Notes: generated from the sequence alone by a model not told the origin. Counted from the stretch's first letter, positions 16,842 through 26,501 are shown. The stretch: DNA of 64,000 nt from Parabacteroides faecis (GCF_014647375.1 NZ_BMPB01000015.1:163245-227244), one strand, 5' to 3'. Numbers and translations: made by a program.

Positions 16842-19694
16842 TTAAATTTCACAAGCACAGAGAGTCGGGATCAGGTTACGGTCGCCGTATGCATTGTCTA
16901 CGCGTGCCACATTGATCCAGAATTTACTGTCATGCAACCATTCCAGCGGGAAAGCTGCTTTACTACGAGGGTATTCATGCTTCCATTCATCGGCTGTTAC
17001 TTCGTATTCAGGATGCGGAGCATTTTTGAGCACATTATCTTCTTTGGATGCCTTACCTTCTTCTACTTCTTTGATCTCTTTCCAGATGCAGTCCATTACT
17101 TCGGCGAAGCGGTCGAGTTCGGCTTTGCTTTCGCTTTCGGTCGGTTCGACCATCAAGGTACCGTGTACCGGGAATGAGAGCGTAGGAGCATGGTAACCGA
17201 AGTCCATCAGACGTTTGGCGATATCGCCTTCGTCGATACCGGATGCTTCTTTTACGCCGCGGCATTCGAGGATCAACTCATGGCCGACACGTCCTGTGGC
17301 ACCTGTATAAACGATACCGTAAGTATCTTTGAATTTAGAAGCCAGATAGTTCGCATTCAGGATGGCTGTTTTTGTAACGGTTTCCAATCCTTCTGTACCC
17401 AGCATGCGGATATAAGCGTATGTGATCGGCAGGATACCGGCACTTCCGTAGGGAGCGGCAGAAACCGTATTCAGATCGCTGCCCCAGACCACCGGGTGAG
17501 AAGGCAGGAACGGAACCAGATGTTCGGCTACGCAGATCGGACCGACACCCGGGCCGCCACCACCGTGAGGCGATGCAAATGTCTTGTGCAGGTTCAGGTG
17601 GCAAACGTCTGCGCCGATGGTTCCCGGATTTGTCAATCCTACCTGGGCGTTCATGTTGGCACCGTCCATATATAACTGACCGCCGCAAGCGTGAACGATG
17701 TCGCACATTTCTTTAATGTCGGCTTCAAAAATACCGTGTGTAGACGGATAAGTGATCATGCTGGCAGCCAGATTCTCCTTGTTAGCTTCCGCTTTGGCAC
17801 GGAAATCTTCCAGGTCGATATTGCCGTTCTCGTCACATTTAACGGTAACAGTCGCATAACCGCACTGGATGGCACTCGCCGGGTTTGTACCGTGAGCCGA
17901 AGCAGGTAGCAATACGATATTGCGATGTCCTTGTCCGATGCTTTCCTGGTAAGCGCGGATAACACGGAGACCTGTATATTCGCCGGCAGCACCTGAGTTC
18001 GGTTGTAAGGTAACACCTTTGAATCCGGTGATCTCAGCCAGGTAGCAGCATAGGTTCTCGATCAGCTCTTTGTAACCTTCTACCTGTTCTTCCGGGGCAT
18101 ACGGGTGAATATTCATAAACTCTGCACGGCTTAACGGAAGCATTTCAGAAGCAGCATTCAGCTTCATCGTACATGATCCCAGAGAGATCATTGACTGAGC
18201 CAGCGACACGTCTTTGCGTCCCAGACGGGTGATGTAACGCATCAACTCGGTTTCCGTACGATATTTCTTGAATACATCTTCTTGCAGGAAGTCCGAAGTA
18301 CGGGCGAATTTCGGATCGAAATAAGTCTTTTCCGGGATCGCTTCTTCCAGCATATAATCTTTTCCGGCAGCACCGGCAAAGATATACAACAATACGCCTA
18401 TATCGGTAGGCTGTGTTGTTTCGTCGATACTGATGCCTACCTGACCGCCTTCGAAGTAGCGAAGGTTCACCTTGCATTCCAATGCGATCTCGCGGAGCGC
18501 GTTGATGGATACGTTGGCAGGTAATTCGATCTTCAAGGTATCGAAATAATCTTTATTCAGCTGTTTGTAGCCTAACTTTTCCAATTCGGCAGCCAGGAAT
18601 CCGGCAGAAGCATGGATACGTCCGGCGATGTTGCGCAAACCATCTGCTCCGTGATATACAGCGTAGAATCCGGCCATTGTTGCCAGTAAAGCCTGTGCGG
18701 TACAGATGTTGGAGGTCGCCTTTTCGCGTTTGATATGCTGTTCGCGTGTCTGTAAAGCCAGACGGTAAGCCGGGTGTCCGTAAGCATCTTTCGAGATACC
18801 GATGATACGTCCCGGGATAGCACGTTTGTATTCATCTTTCGTAGCGAAGAATGCAGCAGAAGGACCGCCGTAGAACATCGGTACACCGAAACGCTGGCTG
18901 CTACCGAATACGACATCGGCACCCCATTCTCCCGGAGGAGTCAGCAATACCAGGCTCATCAGGTCGGCAGCCACGGCAACACGGGTTTCGTTCGCATTGG
19001 CTTTCGCGATGAATTCTTTGTAATCTTCAACCGAACCGTCTGCATTCGGGAATTGTACGATCGCACCGAATACTTCAGGAGTGAATGTAAATGTCTTGTA
19101 ATTGCCGACCACAACATTGATTCCCTGCGGAACCATACGTGTACGGATCACGGCCAATGTAGATTCAAAAACATTTTCATCTACAAATAAAGTGTTAGCT
19201 CCTGCCTTTACCTGTGCGCGGCTGCGAGTTCCGTAAAACATCGTGGCAGCCTCTGCAGCTGCGGTAGCTTCGTCCAATAGAGAACAGTTGGTCAGGGGCA
19301 GAGCTGTCAGTTCACTGATGACAGTCTGGAAGTTCAGCAACGCTTCGAGGCGTCCCTGAGAAACTTCCGCCTGATACGGGGTATATGAAGTGTACCATAC
19401 CGGATTTTCAAAAACATTGCGCTGGATAGGAGCAGGACAAACTGTGTCATACCATCCCATTCCGATGTAAGATGTGAAGACTTCGTTTTTGGAGGCAAGT
19501 TCTGCGATATGTTCTGCAAACTCCCTTTCAGTCATTGGCTCCGGAAGGTTCAGAGGTTCTTTCAGACGAATATTGGCCGGGATTGTCTGGTCAATCAGTT
19601 CGTCAACCGATTTAACACCGATAGCTTCAAGCATAGCCGGAATATCTTCCTTTGCAATGCCGACGTGGCGGTTTACAAATTTATTTGTGTCCAT
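16842..19694 (-). CDS. gcvP: Glycine dehydrogenase (decarboxylating), P-protein
   Basis: A 950-aa single-chain P-protein of the glycine cleavage system. It decarboxylates glycine with pyridoxal phosphate and hands the aminomethyl group to the lipoyl H-protein. The PLP site (NLHKTFASPHGGGGPG) is near residue 700. The length equals the fused, full-length type (about 950) as opposed to split gcvPA/gcvPB. The partner genes gcvT and gcvH are not in this window. It lies 15 bp after the MBL-hydrolase gene and probably shares its transcript. Confidence 0.97.
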   Translation of the reverse strand: MDTNKFVNRHVGIAKEDIPAMLEAIGVKSVDELIDQTIPANIRLKEPLNLPEPMTEREFAEHIAELASKNEVFTSYIGMGWYDTVCPAPIQRNVFENPVWYTSYTPYQAEVSQGRLEALLNFQTVISELTALPLTNCSLLDEATAAAEAATMFYGTRSRAQVKAGANTLFVDENVFESTLAVIRTRMVPQGINVVVGNYKTFTFTPEVFGAIVQFPNADGSVEDYKEFIAKANANETRVAVAADLMSLVLLTPPGEWGADVVFGSSQRFGVPMFYGGPSAAFFATKDEYKRAIPGRIIGISKDAYGHPAYRLALQTREQHIKREKATSNICTAQALLATMAGFYAVYHGADGLRNIAGRIHASAGFLAAELEKLGYKQLNKDYFDTLKIELPANVSINALREIALECKVNLRYFEGGQVGISIDETTQPTDIGVLLYIFAGAAGKDYMLEEAIPEKTYFDPKFARTSDFLQEDVFKKYRTETELMRYITRLGRKDVSLAQSMISLGSCTMKLNAASEMLPLSRAEFMNIHPYAPEEQVEGYKELIENLCCYLAEITGFKGVTLQPNSGAAGEYTGLRVIRAYQESIGQGHRNIVLLPASAHGTNPASAIQCGYATVTVKCDENGNIDLEDFRAKAEANKENLAASMITYPSTHGIFEADIKEMCDIVHACGGQLYMDGANMNAQVGLTNPGTIGADVCHLNLHKTFASPHGGGGPGVGPICVAEHLVPFLPSHPVVWGSDLNTVSAAPYGSAGILPITYAYIRMLGTEGLETVTKTAILNANYLASKFKDTYGIVYTGATGRVGHELILECRGVKEASGIDEGDIAKRLMDFGYHAPTLSFPVHGTLMVEPTESESKAELDRFAEVMDCIWKEIKEVEEGKASKEDNVLKNAPHPEYEVTADEWKHEYPRSKAAFPLEWLHDSKFWINVARVDNAYGDRNLIPTLCACEI

Positions 19695-19709
19695 AGTATT
19701 TAATGTGTT

Positions 19710-20348
19710 TTATAAATAAGGATTGTTTAATTTTTCGTCGATAACTCTCGTTTCCGGGCCATGTCCGGGGTAAATGACCGTTTCGTCCGGCAGTGACAAC
19801 AACTTGTCGTTGATGGCAGCGATCAATACTTCCTGATTGCCGCCCCACAAGTCTGTACGCCCGATGCTTCCGGCAAATAAGGCATCTCCCACGATGGCGA
19901 AACCGTTCTTCTTATTATAGAAGGCAACACTTCCGGGAGAATGACCGGGAACAGTCAGTACCAGCAGCTCCGAATGGCCGAACTTGATCACTTCATTGCC
20001 GACCAATAGTTTCTGGACCGGAATATGCTGATAATGTCCCGGCAATCCGAAAGCCTGCGCCTGCTTGTCGGGAGGTGGAAGCTGTTCCACATCGAGCCTG
20101 TGTGCCTGCGGCGACAGCCCATATGTTTTGAATACGAACGGATTACCAAAGATATGGTCCAGATGCAAGTGAGTACATAACAGATGCTTTACCGTCAGTT
20201 TGTTCTCTGCAATGAAATCACTTAATTCTTTTTCTTCCGACGGACGAAGGCATCCGCAATCGATAATAACCGCCTCTTTGGTATCATCATACAACACGAA
20301 TGTGTTTTCCTGGAAGTAATTGAACTCAAACGCTTTTATTGTGATCAT
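19710..20348 (-). CDS. Metallo-beta-lactamase-fold hydrolase, glyoxalase II-like
   Basis: A 212-aa protein with the zinc-binding motif THLHLDH (His60, His62, Asp64, His65), later metal ligands at PGHSPGSV and a terminal YPGHGPET. This is the hydroxyacylglutathione-hydrolase-like branch of the MBL fold, which hydrolyses thioesters. As bacteroidetes mostly lack glutathione, the true substrate may be another thioester. Its first 4 bp overlap the end of rsmG, so the genes are translationally coupled. Confidence 0.88.
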   Translation of the reverse strand: MITIKAFEFNYFQENTFVLYDDTKEAVIIDCGCLRPSEEKELSDFIAENKLTVKHLLCTHLHLDHIFGNPFVFKTYGLSPQAHRLDVEQLPPPDKQAQAFGLPGHYQHIPVQKLLVGNEVIKFGHSELLVLTVPGHSPGSVAFYNKKNGFAIVGDALFAGSIGRTDLWGGNQEVLIAAINDKLLSLPDETVIYPGHGPETRVIDEKLNNPYL

Positions 20349-20965
20349 AATGGTACGTAAACTACTTTTTTAGTACTAAAAAATTCTTCTTTGAAATGGT
20401 CGCCTAACTCGACAACAATCGCTTGTTTCCGAAAAGCCTGTATTTCGTGTTCCAACTCACCTCCTTTCAGACATATTAAACCATTCGGCAGTGCGTTCTG
20501 TTGTTCCTTCCGTATGTTTTTACGGGAAATTTTAACCAGATCGCCCAGCGGCATAACAGCCCGGCTGACAACAAAATCGAACAGTTGCTTTTCTTCTTCG
20601 GCGCGGCAATGGCGGAAAGTGACATTTTTCAAACCGATCGCTTCGGCAACGGCTTGCCCGACCTTGATCTTTTTTCCGATACTGTCTACCAGATGGAATT
20701 GTACTTCAGGAAAGAAGATAGCCAGCGGAATACCCGGAAATCCGCCTCCCGTACCGATATCCATTACGGTAGAACCGTTTTTGAATTTCATCATTTTGGT
20801 TAGCCCCAGCGAATGGAGTACATGATGCGGATAAAGATTCTCGATATCTTTGCGCGATATGACGTTAATCTTTGCATTCCAGTCTGTATATAAGTCGTAC
20901 AGAGCTTCGTATTGTGCAAGTTGCGTTTCGTTTAGCTCCGGAAAATAAGTTTTTATCAGTTCCAT
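20345..20965 (-). CDS. rsmG: 16S rRNA (guanine527-N7)-methyltransferase
   Basis: A 206-aa methyltransferase that adds the m7G527 mark to 16S rRNA using S-adenosylmethionine. The SAM motif VMDIGTGGGFPGIPLAI (Asp69 to about 83) and the RAVMPL segment are typical of RsmG (GidB). The length is normal. It lies 9 bp after a DUF3298 lipoprotein gene and overlaps the MBL gene by 4 bp (ATGA). Loss of this enzyme is known to give low-level streptomycin resistance in other bacteria. Confidence 0.95.
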   Translation of the reverse strand: MELIKTYFPELNETQLAQYEALYDLYTDWNAKINVISRKDIENLYPHHVLHSLGLTKMMKFKNGSTVMDIGTGGGFPGIPLAIFFPEVQFHLVDSIGKKIKVGQAVAEAIGLKNVTFRHCRAEEEKQLFDFVVSRAVMPLGDLVKISRKNIRKEQQNALPNGLICLKGGELEHEIQAFRKQAIVVELGDHFKEEFFSTKKVVYVPL

Positions 20966-20974
20966 AAATTGTAT

Positions 20975-21823
20975 TTAAAATGCCAGATGTGCGATCGGAC
21001 TCTCTTTCTTGAGCAGGTACTGTATCTCTTCATAAGGGAGATGTACACTCGTTGCGCCGACCACATAGGCTGCTATCTCATATTCATTAAATGTATAGGT
21101 AATCCCATTCTCGTCGATCAGGAAGTTGTTGTTCGGGAAAATCTCGTCGATGCTGAAGAAACCGATGTTTTCCAGATCCTTGGCATTCTCCACGCTGTTC
21201 TGTTTGGCGATCCGGTCTACAAGGATCTGCGCCAGGTCGTCCTGGAAATCTTCGATGAAAATATCGGATTCCGTAACCGGAGTACCGGTTTTCATGTTGA
21301 TGACATGGTTGGCGGTCGCATGCGAGCCATGCGCCCCTCCGGTATAGTTTTCTACGTAGATTGAGTAACTGAGGATATCGTTCTGGTTATAGGCGATATC
21401 GTTGGTAGACATTTCGTAATAAGAGAACCAGGCTCCGACCGGCGTTTCGTCGGCTTTTGCCACTTCTTCTTTGTATTCGCCCTCCAGGTCCTTATAATTA
21501 TTCAGATAATCCTCCGTGTACTTGGCTACCGCTTCTTCAGGAGATAGCTTTTCGTAACTGTCCCCGAAGTATGCAGACACAAATTGCTGCTGTATCTTTT
21601 TCAGGATCTCTTTGTCGTCGTATTTGGCCGGATAGGTAAAGTTTATCTGAAGGTTACAATTCGGATTCTCCGGGTTTTCCAGAAGATGATAGGTCTTGTC
21701 CACACTGATCGAATCAAATGTAATATCATTATCCGCCGTTTTTTTTGTCCCGGTGTTACAACCGCTGACAATTATACTTATGAGAAAAAGAGCTACAAGC
21801 TTTTGGCATAATTGCGTCTTCAT
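20975..21823 (-). CDS. DUF3298-type (RsiV-like) lipoprotein
   Basis: A 282-aa lipoprotein with signal peptide and lipobox (IIVSGC, Cys22). The middle and C-terminal parts resemble DUF4163 and DUF3298: YTGGAHGSHATANHVIN with a His-rich turn, and a conserved end, AAYVVGATSVHLPYEEI. The same fold occurs in the extracellular part of RsiV. Here there is no transmembrane anti-sigma part and no sigma gene next to it. The function is unknown. It is first in the rsmG-MBL-gcvP group, 9 bp before rsmG. A -7 box (TACATTTG on the minus strand) lies at 21857-21864. Confidence 0.8.
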   Translation of the reverse strand: MKTQLCQKLVALFLISIIVSGCNTGTKKTADNDITFDSISVDKTYHLLENPENPNCNLQINFTYPAKYDDKEILKKIQQQFVSAYFGDSYEKLSPEEAVAKYTEDYLNNYKDLEGEYKEEVAKADETPVGAWFSYYEMSTNDIAYNQNDILSYSIYVENYTGGAHGSHATANHVINMKTGTPVTESDIFIEDFQDDLAQILVDRIAKQNSVENAKDLENIGFFSIDEIFPNNNFLIDENGITYTFNEYEIAAYVVGATSVHLPYEEIQYLLKKESPIAHLAF

Positions 21824-21856
21824 TGTGATACAGATTTAATTGAATACTTTAAAATG

Positions 21857-21864
21857 CAAATGTA
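21857..21864 (-). promoter_or_regulatory. -7 box of the DUF3298-rsmG-gcvP group
   Basis: CAAATGTA on the plus strand reads TACATTTG on the minus strand, 34 bp upstream of the DUF3298 start. No matching -33 box seen. Confidence 0.45.
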
Positions 21865-22067
21865 CATGTTTATCTCCGAATTACCGAATAGATAAACGAA
21901 ATTAGTTCGCGCTAAATCAGTTTTCAGCATCCTGAAAAACAGAAACGAGGGAGGCATAAAAAATTTCAACGTACCGTCAGACAAATCCCCTTTGAGATAA
22001 CTAAATGAGGAGTAGGCAGGAAGCCATGTGCAGGGTGGAAGATATGTATATATTTTTTAGCGAAAAA

Positions 22068-22097
22068 TTGATTATTTGAATCTTCTGTGTATCTTTG
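22068..22097 (+). promoter_or_regulatory. Consensus promoter in a long intergenic region
   Basis: TTG (22068-22070), 19 bp, TATCTTTG (22090-22097). A transcript would start near 22104. No ORF of note follows until proV at 22737, so it drives either a non-coding RNA or a roughly 630-nt leader. Confidence 0.65.
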
Positions 22098-22103
22098 TTC
22101 CGC

Positions 22104-22510
22104 ACATGAAATGCAAGGTGTTGCAACATGGGCGATTTGTTAGTTAGACATAAGCGTTTTTAAATATTATTTGACATTGAAATCTCGACAATTTCATCCC
22201 AACAAATAATAGTACTGTAAATGCAAATGTTCTTTTCTATTTATACACACCGAGAGAATTGTAGAAATTGATTCGTGTATATGGATAAGAGCGTGGTACT
22301 GTTATATATATTGTTGGGGGGCCTGTCGAGAGCCTCAATGTCTATATATCAACAGTTTCCACGCTTCTTTTGTTTAGCAGGCAACCGATAGGTTTCCTGA
22401 ATATGATTGGTTATCACCTTTCGTCAGGTACGAATTTATTCACGTAATTTCATTCAAAAATAAGATAATTCTTTATTTCCTGAAACTAAGCCTATCGGAT
22501 GCTTCCATCA
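22104..22510 (+). ncRNA. Possible structured non-coding RNA or long proV leader
   Basis: The stretch contains a rod-like hairpin at about 22287-22372: AGAGCGTGG with CCACGCT, ACTGTT with AACAGT, ATATATA with TATATAT, and a GGGGC/GCCTC tip, followed by CTTTTGTTT. A second long-range pairing is CCGATAGG near 22388 with CCTATCGG near 22491. The class is unknown to me. I checked for tmRNA, SRP, RNase P landmarks and did not see them. A 6S-type RNA is possible but unproven. Confidence 0.35.
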
Positions 22511-22633
22511 GCATTAACTTCCTGATATAAATGAACAAATTCAAGGCTTACTTGTTATATAAACGAAAGAGTAAAATTTTCGTCTACCATTAAGGTATAA
22601 AAATTAGCAGATAAATTTACGATTAAAAAGTCA

Positions 22634-22660
22634 TTCCGGATTCACTGCGTGCGTCCGGAA
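22634..22660 (+). promoter_or_regulatory. Hairpin just upstream of proV
   Basis: TTCCGGA (22634-22640) pairs with TCCGGAA (22654-22660), 76 bp before the proV start. It could be a leader hairpin or an operator. Confidence 0.4.
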
Positions 22661-22736
22661 GAGGAACTTTGCTTATCCGGCCAGTATGAACCGGAGCACG
22701 ACCCCTTGTATCATCAACCTAAATAATAATCGAGAT

Positions 22737-23963
22737 ATGGCAAAAATAGAAATAAAAAACTTATCCATCCTTTTCGGTCCCGAGAAGAGCCGGGCGAAAA
22801 AGATGATCCTGAAAGGAAAAAGCAAACAGGAAATACTAAAAGAAACAGGCTGTACCGTTGCCGTGCGTAACGCGAACCTGGAAATAGAAGAAGGCGAGAT
22901 GTTCGTCATTATGGGCCTCTCCGGCAGCGGTAAATCGACATTATTACGCTGTATCAACCGGCTGAACGAGCCGACAATGGGAGAGATCCGGGTGAACGGG
23001 ATAGATATAACCCGTTCGTCGGACAAGGAACTGTTGCAGATCCGGCGAAAAGAGCTGGCGATGGTTTTCCAACACTTCGGGCTGCTACCTCACCGCACCG
23101 TTCTGAATAACGTATCCTTCGGCCTCGAACTGCAAGGCGTCCCTAAACAGGAGCGCGAAAAGAAAGCCTTGGAGAGTATCCTTCAGGTCGGCCTGAAAGG
23201 GTACGAAAACCAGCGGGTCGATGAATTATCAGGCGGAATGCAGCAGCGTGTCGGACTGGCACGTGCCCTGGCAAACAATCCCGAGGTCCTTTTGATGGAT
23301 GAAGCCTTCTCTGCACTCGACCCGCTGATCCGTGAACAGATGCAGGACGAGTTGCTGCTCCTTCAGGAGAAGATGAAAAGGACGATCGTCTTTATCACCC
23401 ACGACCTGGACGAGGCGATCAAGCTGGGTGACCGTATCGCCATTATGAAAGACGGCGTCATCGTGCAGGTGGGAACACCGGAAGAGATACTGACCGACCC
23501 CGCCAACGATTACGTCACCCGTTTTACGGAAAGCGTGGACCGCGGCCGAATCGTAACAGCCTCGTCGATCATGCTCAGACAACCCATCGTTGTCAGAGTC
23601 AAAAGAGACGGTCCGGAAACCATTCTCCGGAAGATGCGTGAAAGACGCCTCTACGCACTGCCCGTCATCGGCAATGACGACCAATTCATCGGAGAGATAC
23701 ACTATAAAGATGTACTGAACCTGCGGAAAGAAGGCGGGAAGGATATCAGCCCCATTATCAAAAAGGAAGTCCCGTCCGTCCTCGAAAACACCATTGTGGA
23801 AGATATGCTCCCTCTGCTGTCCAAAGTACGGCAGGCATTGCCGGTAGTCGATGAGAACAACCGCTTACTGGGCGTTATCCCCCCATCCGCCATTATCATT
23901 GAAATGACAGGAAAGGATGAAAAAGAAATAGAAGAAATAATTCAAAACGCAATAGATTTATGA
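22737..23963 (+). CDS. proV: Glycine betaine/proline ABC transporter, ATPase (ProV/OpuAA)
   Basis: A 408-aa ATPase that drives uptake of betaine-type osmoprotectants. I chose ATG 22737 (MAKIEIKNLSILFG) over ATG 22686, because it gives the usual N-terminus and ProV length. It has Walker A SGSGKST (62-68), signature LSGGMQQRVGL (near 165), Walker B LLMDEAFSALD, and tandem CBS domains from about 285, which sense ionic strength in related OpuA systems. It overlaps proW by 4 bp. A long, structured non-coding region precedes it. Confidence 0.93.
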   Translation: MAKIEIKNLSILFGPEKSRAKKMILKGKSKQEILKETGCTVAVRNANLEIEEGEMFVIMGLSGSGKSTLLRCINRLNEPTMGEIRVNGIDITRSSDKELLQIRRKELAMVFQHFGLLPHRTVLNNVSFGLELQGVPKQEREKKALESILQVGLKGYENQRVDELSGGMQQRVGLARALANNPEVLLMDEAFSALDPLIREQMQDELLLLQEKMKRTIVFITHDLDEAIKLGDRIAIMKDGVIVQVGTPEEILTDPANDYVTRFTESVDRGRIVTASSIMLRQPIVVRVKRDGPETILRKMRERRLYALPVIGNDDQFIGEIHYKDVLNLRKEGGKDISPIIKKEVPSVLENTIVEDMLPLLSKVRQALPVVDENNRLLGVIPPSAIIIEMTGKDEKEIEEIIQNAIDL

Positions 23964-24775
23964 TCAATATCGGAAAATATATAGAAATCGCCATCAACTG
24001 GATGACGGAACACTGGGCGCATTTTTTTGATGTCGTCAACAATATAATCGGAGGCTTTATCGACGCCTTCCAGAACGGCCTGCTATGGATACCCTTTTAT
24101 ATAATGATCGCGGCCCTGACCGTATTGGCTTGGTATAAAGCCGGAAAAGGAACAGCCGCCCTGACACTGCTGGGTTTGTTCCTTATCTATGGAATGGGCT
24201 TCTGGGAACAGACTATGCAGACCGTCGCATTGGTCCTGTCCTCTACCGTGATTGCCCTGATCCTCGGCGTACCGCTGGGAATATGGACGGCGCGTAACCG
24301 GGTTGCTGCCAAGATAATCCGCCCTGTCATGGACCTGATGCAGACCATGCCCGCCTTCGTTTACCTGATCCCCGCAGTCTTGTTCTTCGGACTGGGTCCC
24401 GTCCCGGGTGCATTCGCGACCGTTATTTTCGCCATGCCGCCCGTCGTTCGTCTGACGGACCTCGGTATCCGGCAGGTACCGGAAGATATCGTCGAGGCGA
24501 CCCGTTCTTTTGGCGCCACCTCCGGACAGCTGCTATTCAAAGTACAGCTTCCTCTGGCATTGCCGACGATCATGACCGGCGTGAACCAGACAATCATGAT
24601 GGCGCTCTCGATGGTAGTCATCGCCGCAATGATCTCGGCAGGCGGTTTGGGCGAGATAGTCCTCAAAGGAATCACACAGATGAAGATCGGCCTCGGTTTT
24701 GAAGGCGGTATTGCCGTTGTGATCCTTGCAATCATCCTCGACCGTATCACCCAGGGATTTGTCCGCAAGAAATAA
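23960..24775 (+). CDS. proW: Glycine betaine/proline ABC transporter, permease (ProW/OpuAB)
   Basis: A 271-aa inner-membrane permease with about 6-7 helices. The conserved cytoplasmic EAA loop (EATRSFGATSGQLLFKVQLP region, near residue 180) docks the ProV ATPase. Its start overlaps the proV stop (ATGA), so the two are translationally coupled. The binding protein gene follows 36 bp later. The length is shorter than E. coli ProW because the long N-terminal tail is missing. Confidence 0.93.
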   Translation: MINIGKYIEIAINWMTEHWAHFFDVVNNIIGGFIDAFQNGLLWIPFYIMIAALTVLAWYKAGKGTAALTLLGLFLIYGMGFWEQTMQTVALVLSSTVIALILGVPLGIWTARNRVAAKIIRPVMDLMQTMPAFVYLIPAVLFFGLGPVPGAFATVIFAMPPVVRLTDLGIRQVPEDIVEATRSFGATSGQLLFKVQLPLALPTIMTGVNQTIMMALSMVVIAAMISAGGLGEIVLKGITQMKIGLGFEGGIAVVILAIILDRITQGFVRKK

Positions 24776-24811
24776 GCGGAACTCAGTTATTCACTCCATA
24801 AAAGAATTTAC

Positions 24812-25750
24812 ATGAAAAGATTATTTATACTTATCAACCTGATCCTGCTGCTGGCTGTCCTGATGTTTCTGGTCAGCTGCAACCGTGCCAAAGACCCGAA
24901 AGAGATTTCGATCGGCTATGTGAACTGGTCGGAAGGCATCGCCATGAGTTATTTGGCCAAGGCGATGCTGGAGGAGCAGGGCTACAAGGTAACATTGAAG
25001 AATGCCGACATCGCCCCGATCTTCACCTCGGTAGCTTCCGGGAAAGTCGACCTCTTTCTGGATGCCTGGCTTCCGGATACCCATGTCGACTACATGAAAA
25101 AATACGGCGACCGCCTGGAAACGATCGGCATCCCTTTTGAGAACGCCCGTTTAGGTCTGGCCGTCCCATCCTACGTGACGATCAATACGATCGAAGAACT
25201 GAATGTCAATAAGGAACGCTTCAAAGGCGAAATTATCGGTATCGATATCGGTGCCAGCCTGATGAACCTGACGGAAGACGCCGTAAACGATTACGGCCTG
25301 CAACTCAAATTAATGCCTTCCAGCGGCCCGACCATGACAGCCTTCCTCCAGAAGTCCGTGGAGCATAACGACTGGATCGTCGTCACAGGCTGGACCCCCC
25401 ACTGGATGTTCGCCCGTTATGACCTCAAGTTCCTTGACGACGACAAAGGTGTTTATGGCGATACCGAGCATATTGCAGCCGTTGCCACCAAAGGCTTCTC
25501 CGAGACGCACCCATTCGTGGCAGCCTTCTTCAAAAACTTCAGATTCACCAACGAGCAGTTGAGCGAACTGATGAACATCATGGAAGACTATCCTTTACGC
25601 GAATTGGAAGGCGCAAAAGTTTGGTTGAAAAAGCACCCCGAAATAGTGGATTTATTTTTACCTTCGCAGGCAAATAATCTAACTCAACTGAACGGATATG
25701 AAACAGATCGCGAAAATAGCCTGCCTGCTGCTGGGACTGGCAATCAGTAA
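24812..25750 (+). CDS. proX: Glycine betaine/proline-binding lipoprotein (ProX/OpuAC)
   Basis: A 312-aa substrate-binding lipoprotein: lipobox FLVSC (Cys23), then an OpuAC-type bilobal domain beginning ISIGYVNWSEG and continuing DLFLDAWLPDTH. Trp and Tyr residues (YVNW, VTGWTPHWMF) are the kind that form the aromatic box for quaternary amines. It is the third gene of the importer. Its last 53 bp overlap the start of the next gene in another frame. Confidence 0.92.
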   Translation: MKRLFILINLILLLAVLMFLVSCNRAKDPKEISIGYVNWSEGIAMSYLAKAMLEEQGYKVTLKNADIAPIFTSVASGKVDLFLDAWLPDTHVDYMKKYGDRLETIGIPFENARLGLAVPSYVTINTIEELNVNKERFKGEIIGIDIGASLMNLTEDAVNDYGLQLKLMPSSGPTMTAFLQKSVEHNDWIVVTGWTPHWMFARYDLKFLDDDKGVYGDTEHIAAVATKGFSETHPFVAAFFKNFRFTNEQLSELMNIMEDYPLRELEGAKVWLKKHPEIVDLFLPSQANNLTQLNGYETDRENSLPAAGTGNQ

Positions 25751-26474
25751 CCCTTTTATGAAGGCGGAAAATAAAAAGAGTATGAACATCGTATTTATAG
25801 GAAACAGCATTACTGCCGGTGCATTGATCGCAGACCCTGCGCACGATGCCCCTCCGGTGAAAGCTGCCTTGTACCTGACCAAACAACCCTCCGTCACCTC
25901 GGTCAAATACTCCAACCAGGGAGTAAGCGGCTGCACGACCACGGATTATCTTCCGGCTACGGAAACCCTGTTCCCGAAAGCGAGAGCCGCCGCCGACAAG
26001 TTTGCCGATGAAACCTGGGCGACCCTGATCTTCTCCATTATGCTGGGGACGAACGACAGCGCCATCACCGGTCCGAACGGTGCACCCGCTTCGCCGGAGA
26101 AATACGAGGAAAACATGAAAGCCATCATCAACCAGTTGCTCGCCTTGTACCCGAATTGCAAGATCGTCCTGAATCGTCCGGTATGGTACAGTCCGAACAC
26201 ATACAACGGGGCGATGTATCTGAAGGAGGGGCTGAACCGTTTGCAGAGTTACTACCCGGTACTGCAATCGCTCGTGGAAGAATATGCCAAACGTTTCCCC
26301 GGACAAGTGTTCATGGGCGACACGGAGGCATTCGATTATTTCAAGGCAAACTACCTGACCGACCTTTTCCCTGAAGACGGGAATGCCGGAACCTTCTATC
26401 TCCATCCCAACGAGAAAGGCGCAGCAGTGTTGGGCGAGTTCTGGGGAAAAGCCATCCTGAAGACTGTCGAATAA
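25698..26474 (+). CDS. SGNH-hydrolase-family (GDSL-like) exported esterase
   Basis: A 258-aa protein starting with a signal peptide (MKQIAKIACLLLGLAISNPF). SGNH blocks are visible: GNSIT (block I, usually GDS), YSNQGVSG (block II), LGTNDS (block III) and LHPNEKG (block V, catalytic His). The Asp normally three residues before that His is replaced (FYLH), so the catalytic dyad may be Ser-His only or the Asp is elsewhere. Such enzymes deacylate sugars or lipids. The start lies 53 bp inside proX in another frame. The later ATG 25758 would lose the signal peptide, so I keep the overlap. Confidence 0.82.
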   Translation: MKQIAKIACLLLGLAISNPFMKAENKKSMNIVFIGNSITAGALIADPAHDAPPVKAALYLTKQPSVTSVKYSNQGVSGCTTTDYLPATETLFPKARAAADKFADETWATLIFSIMLGTNDSAITGPNGAPASPEKYEENMKAIINQLLALYPNCKIVLNRPVWYSPNTYNGAMYLKEGLNRLQSYYPVLQSLVEEYAKRFPGQVFMGDTEAFDYFKANYLTDLFPEDGNAGTFYLHPNEKGAAVLGEFWGKAILKTVE

Positions 26475-26501
26475 ACCGGATACTTATTGATAACAAAATA
26501 A

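Noticed and set aside
22104-22510. tmRNA, SRP RNA or RNase P RNA
   Set aside because: The diagnostic conserved segments of these RNAs are not present.
25578-26405. 275-aa antisense ORF over proX and the esterase gene
   Set aside because: Shadow of two well-supported genes on the plus strand; composition is not protein-like.
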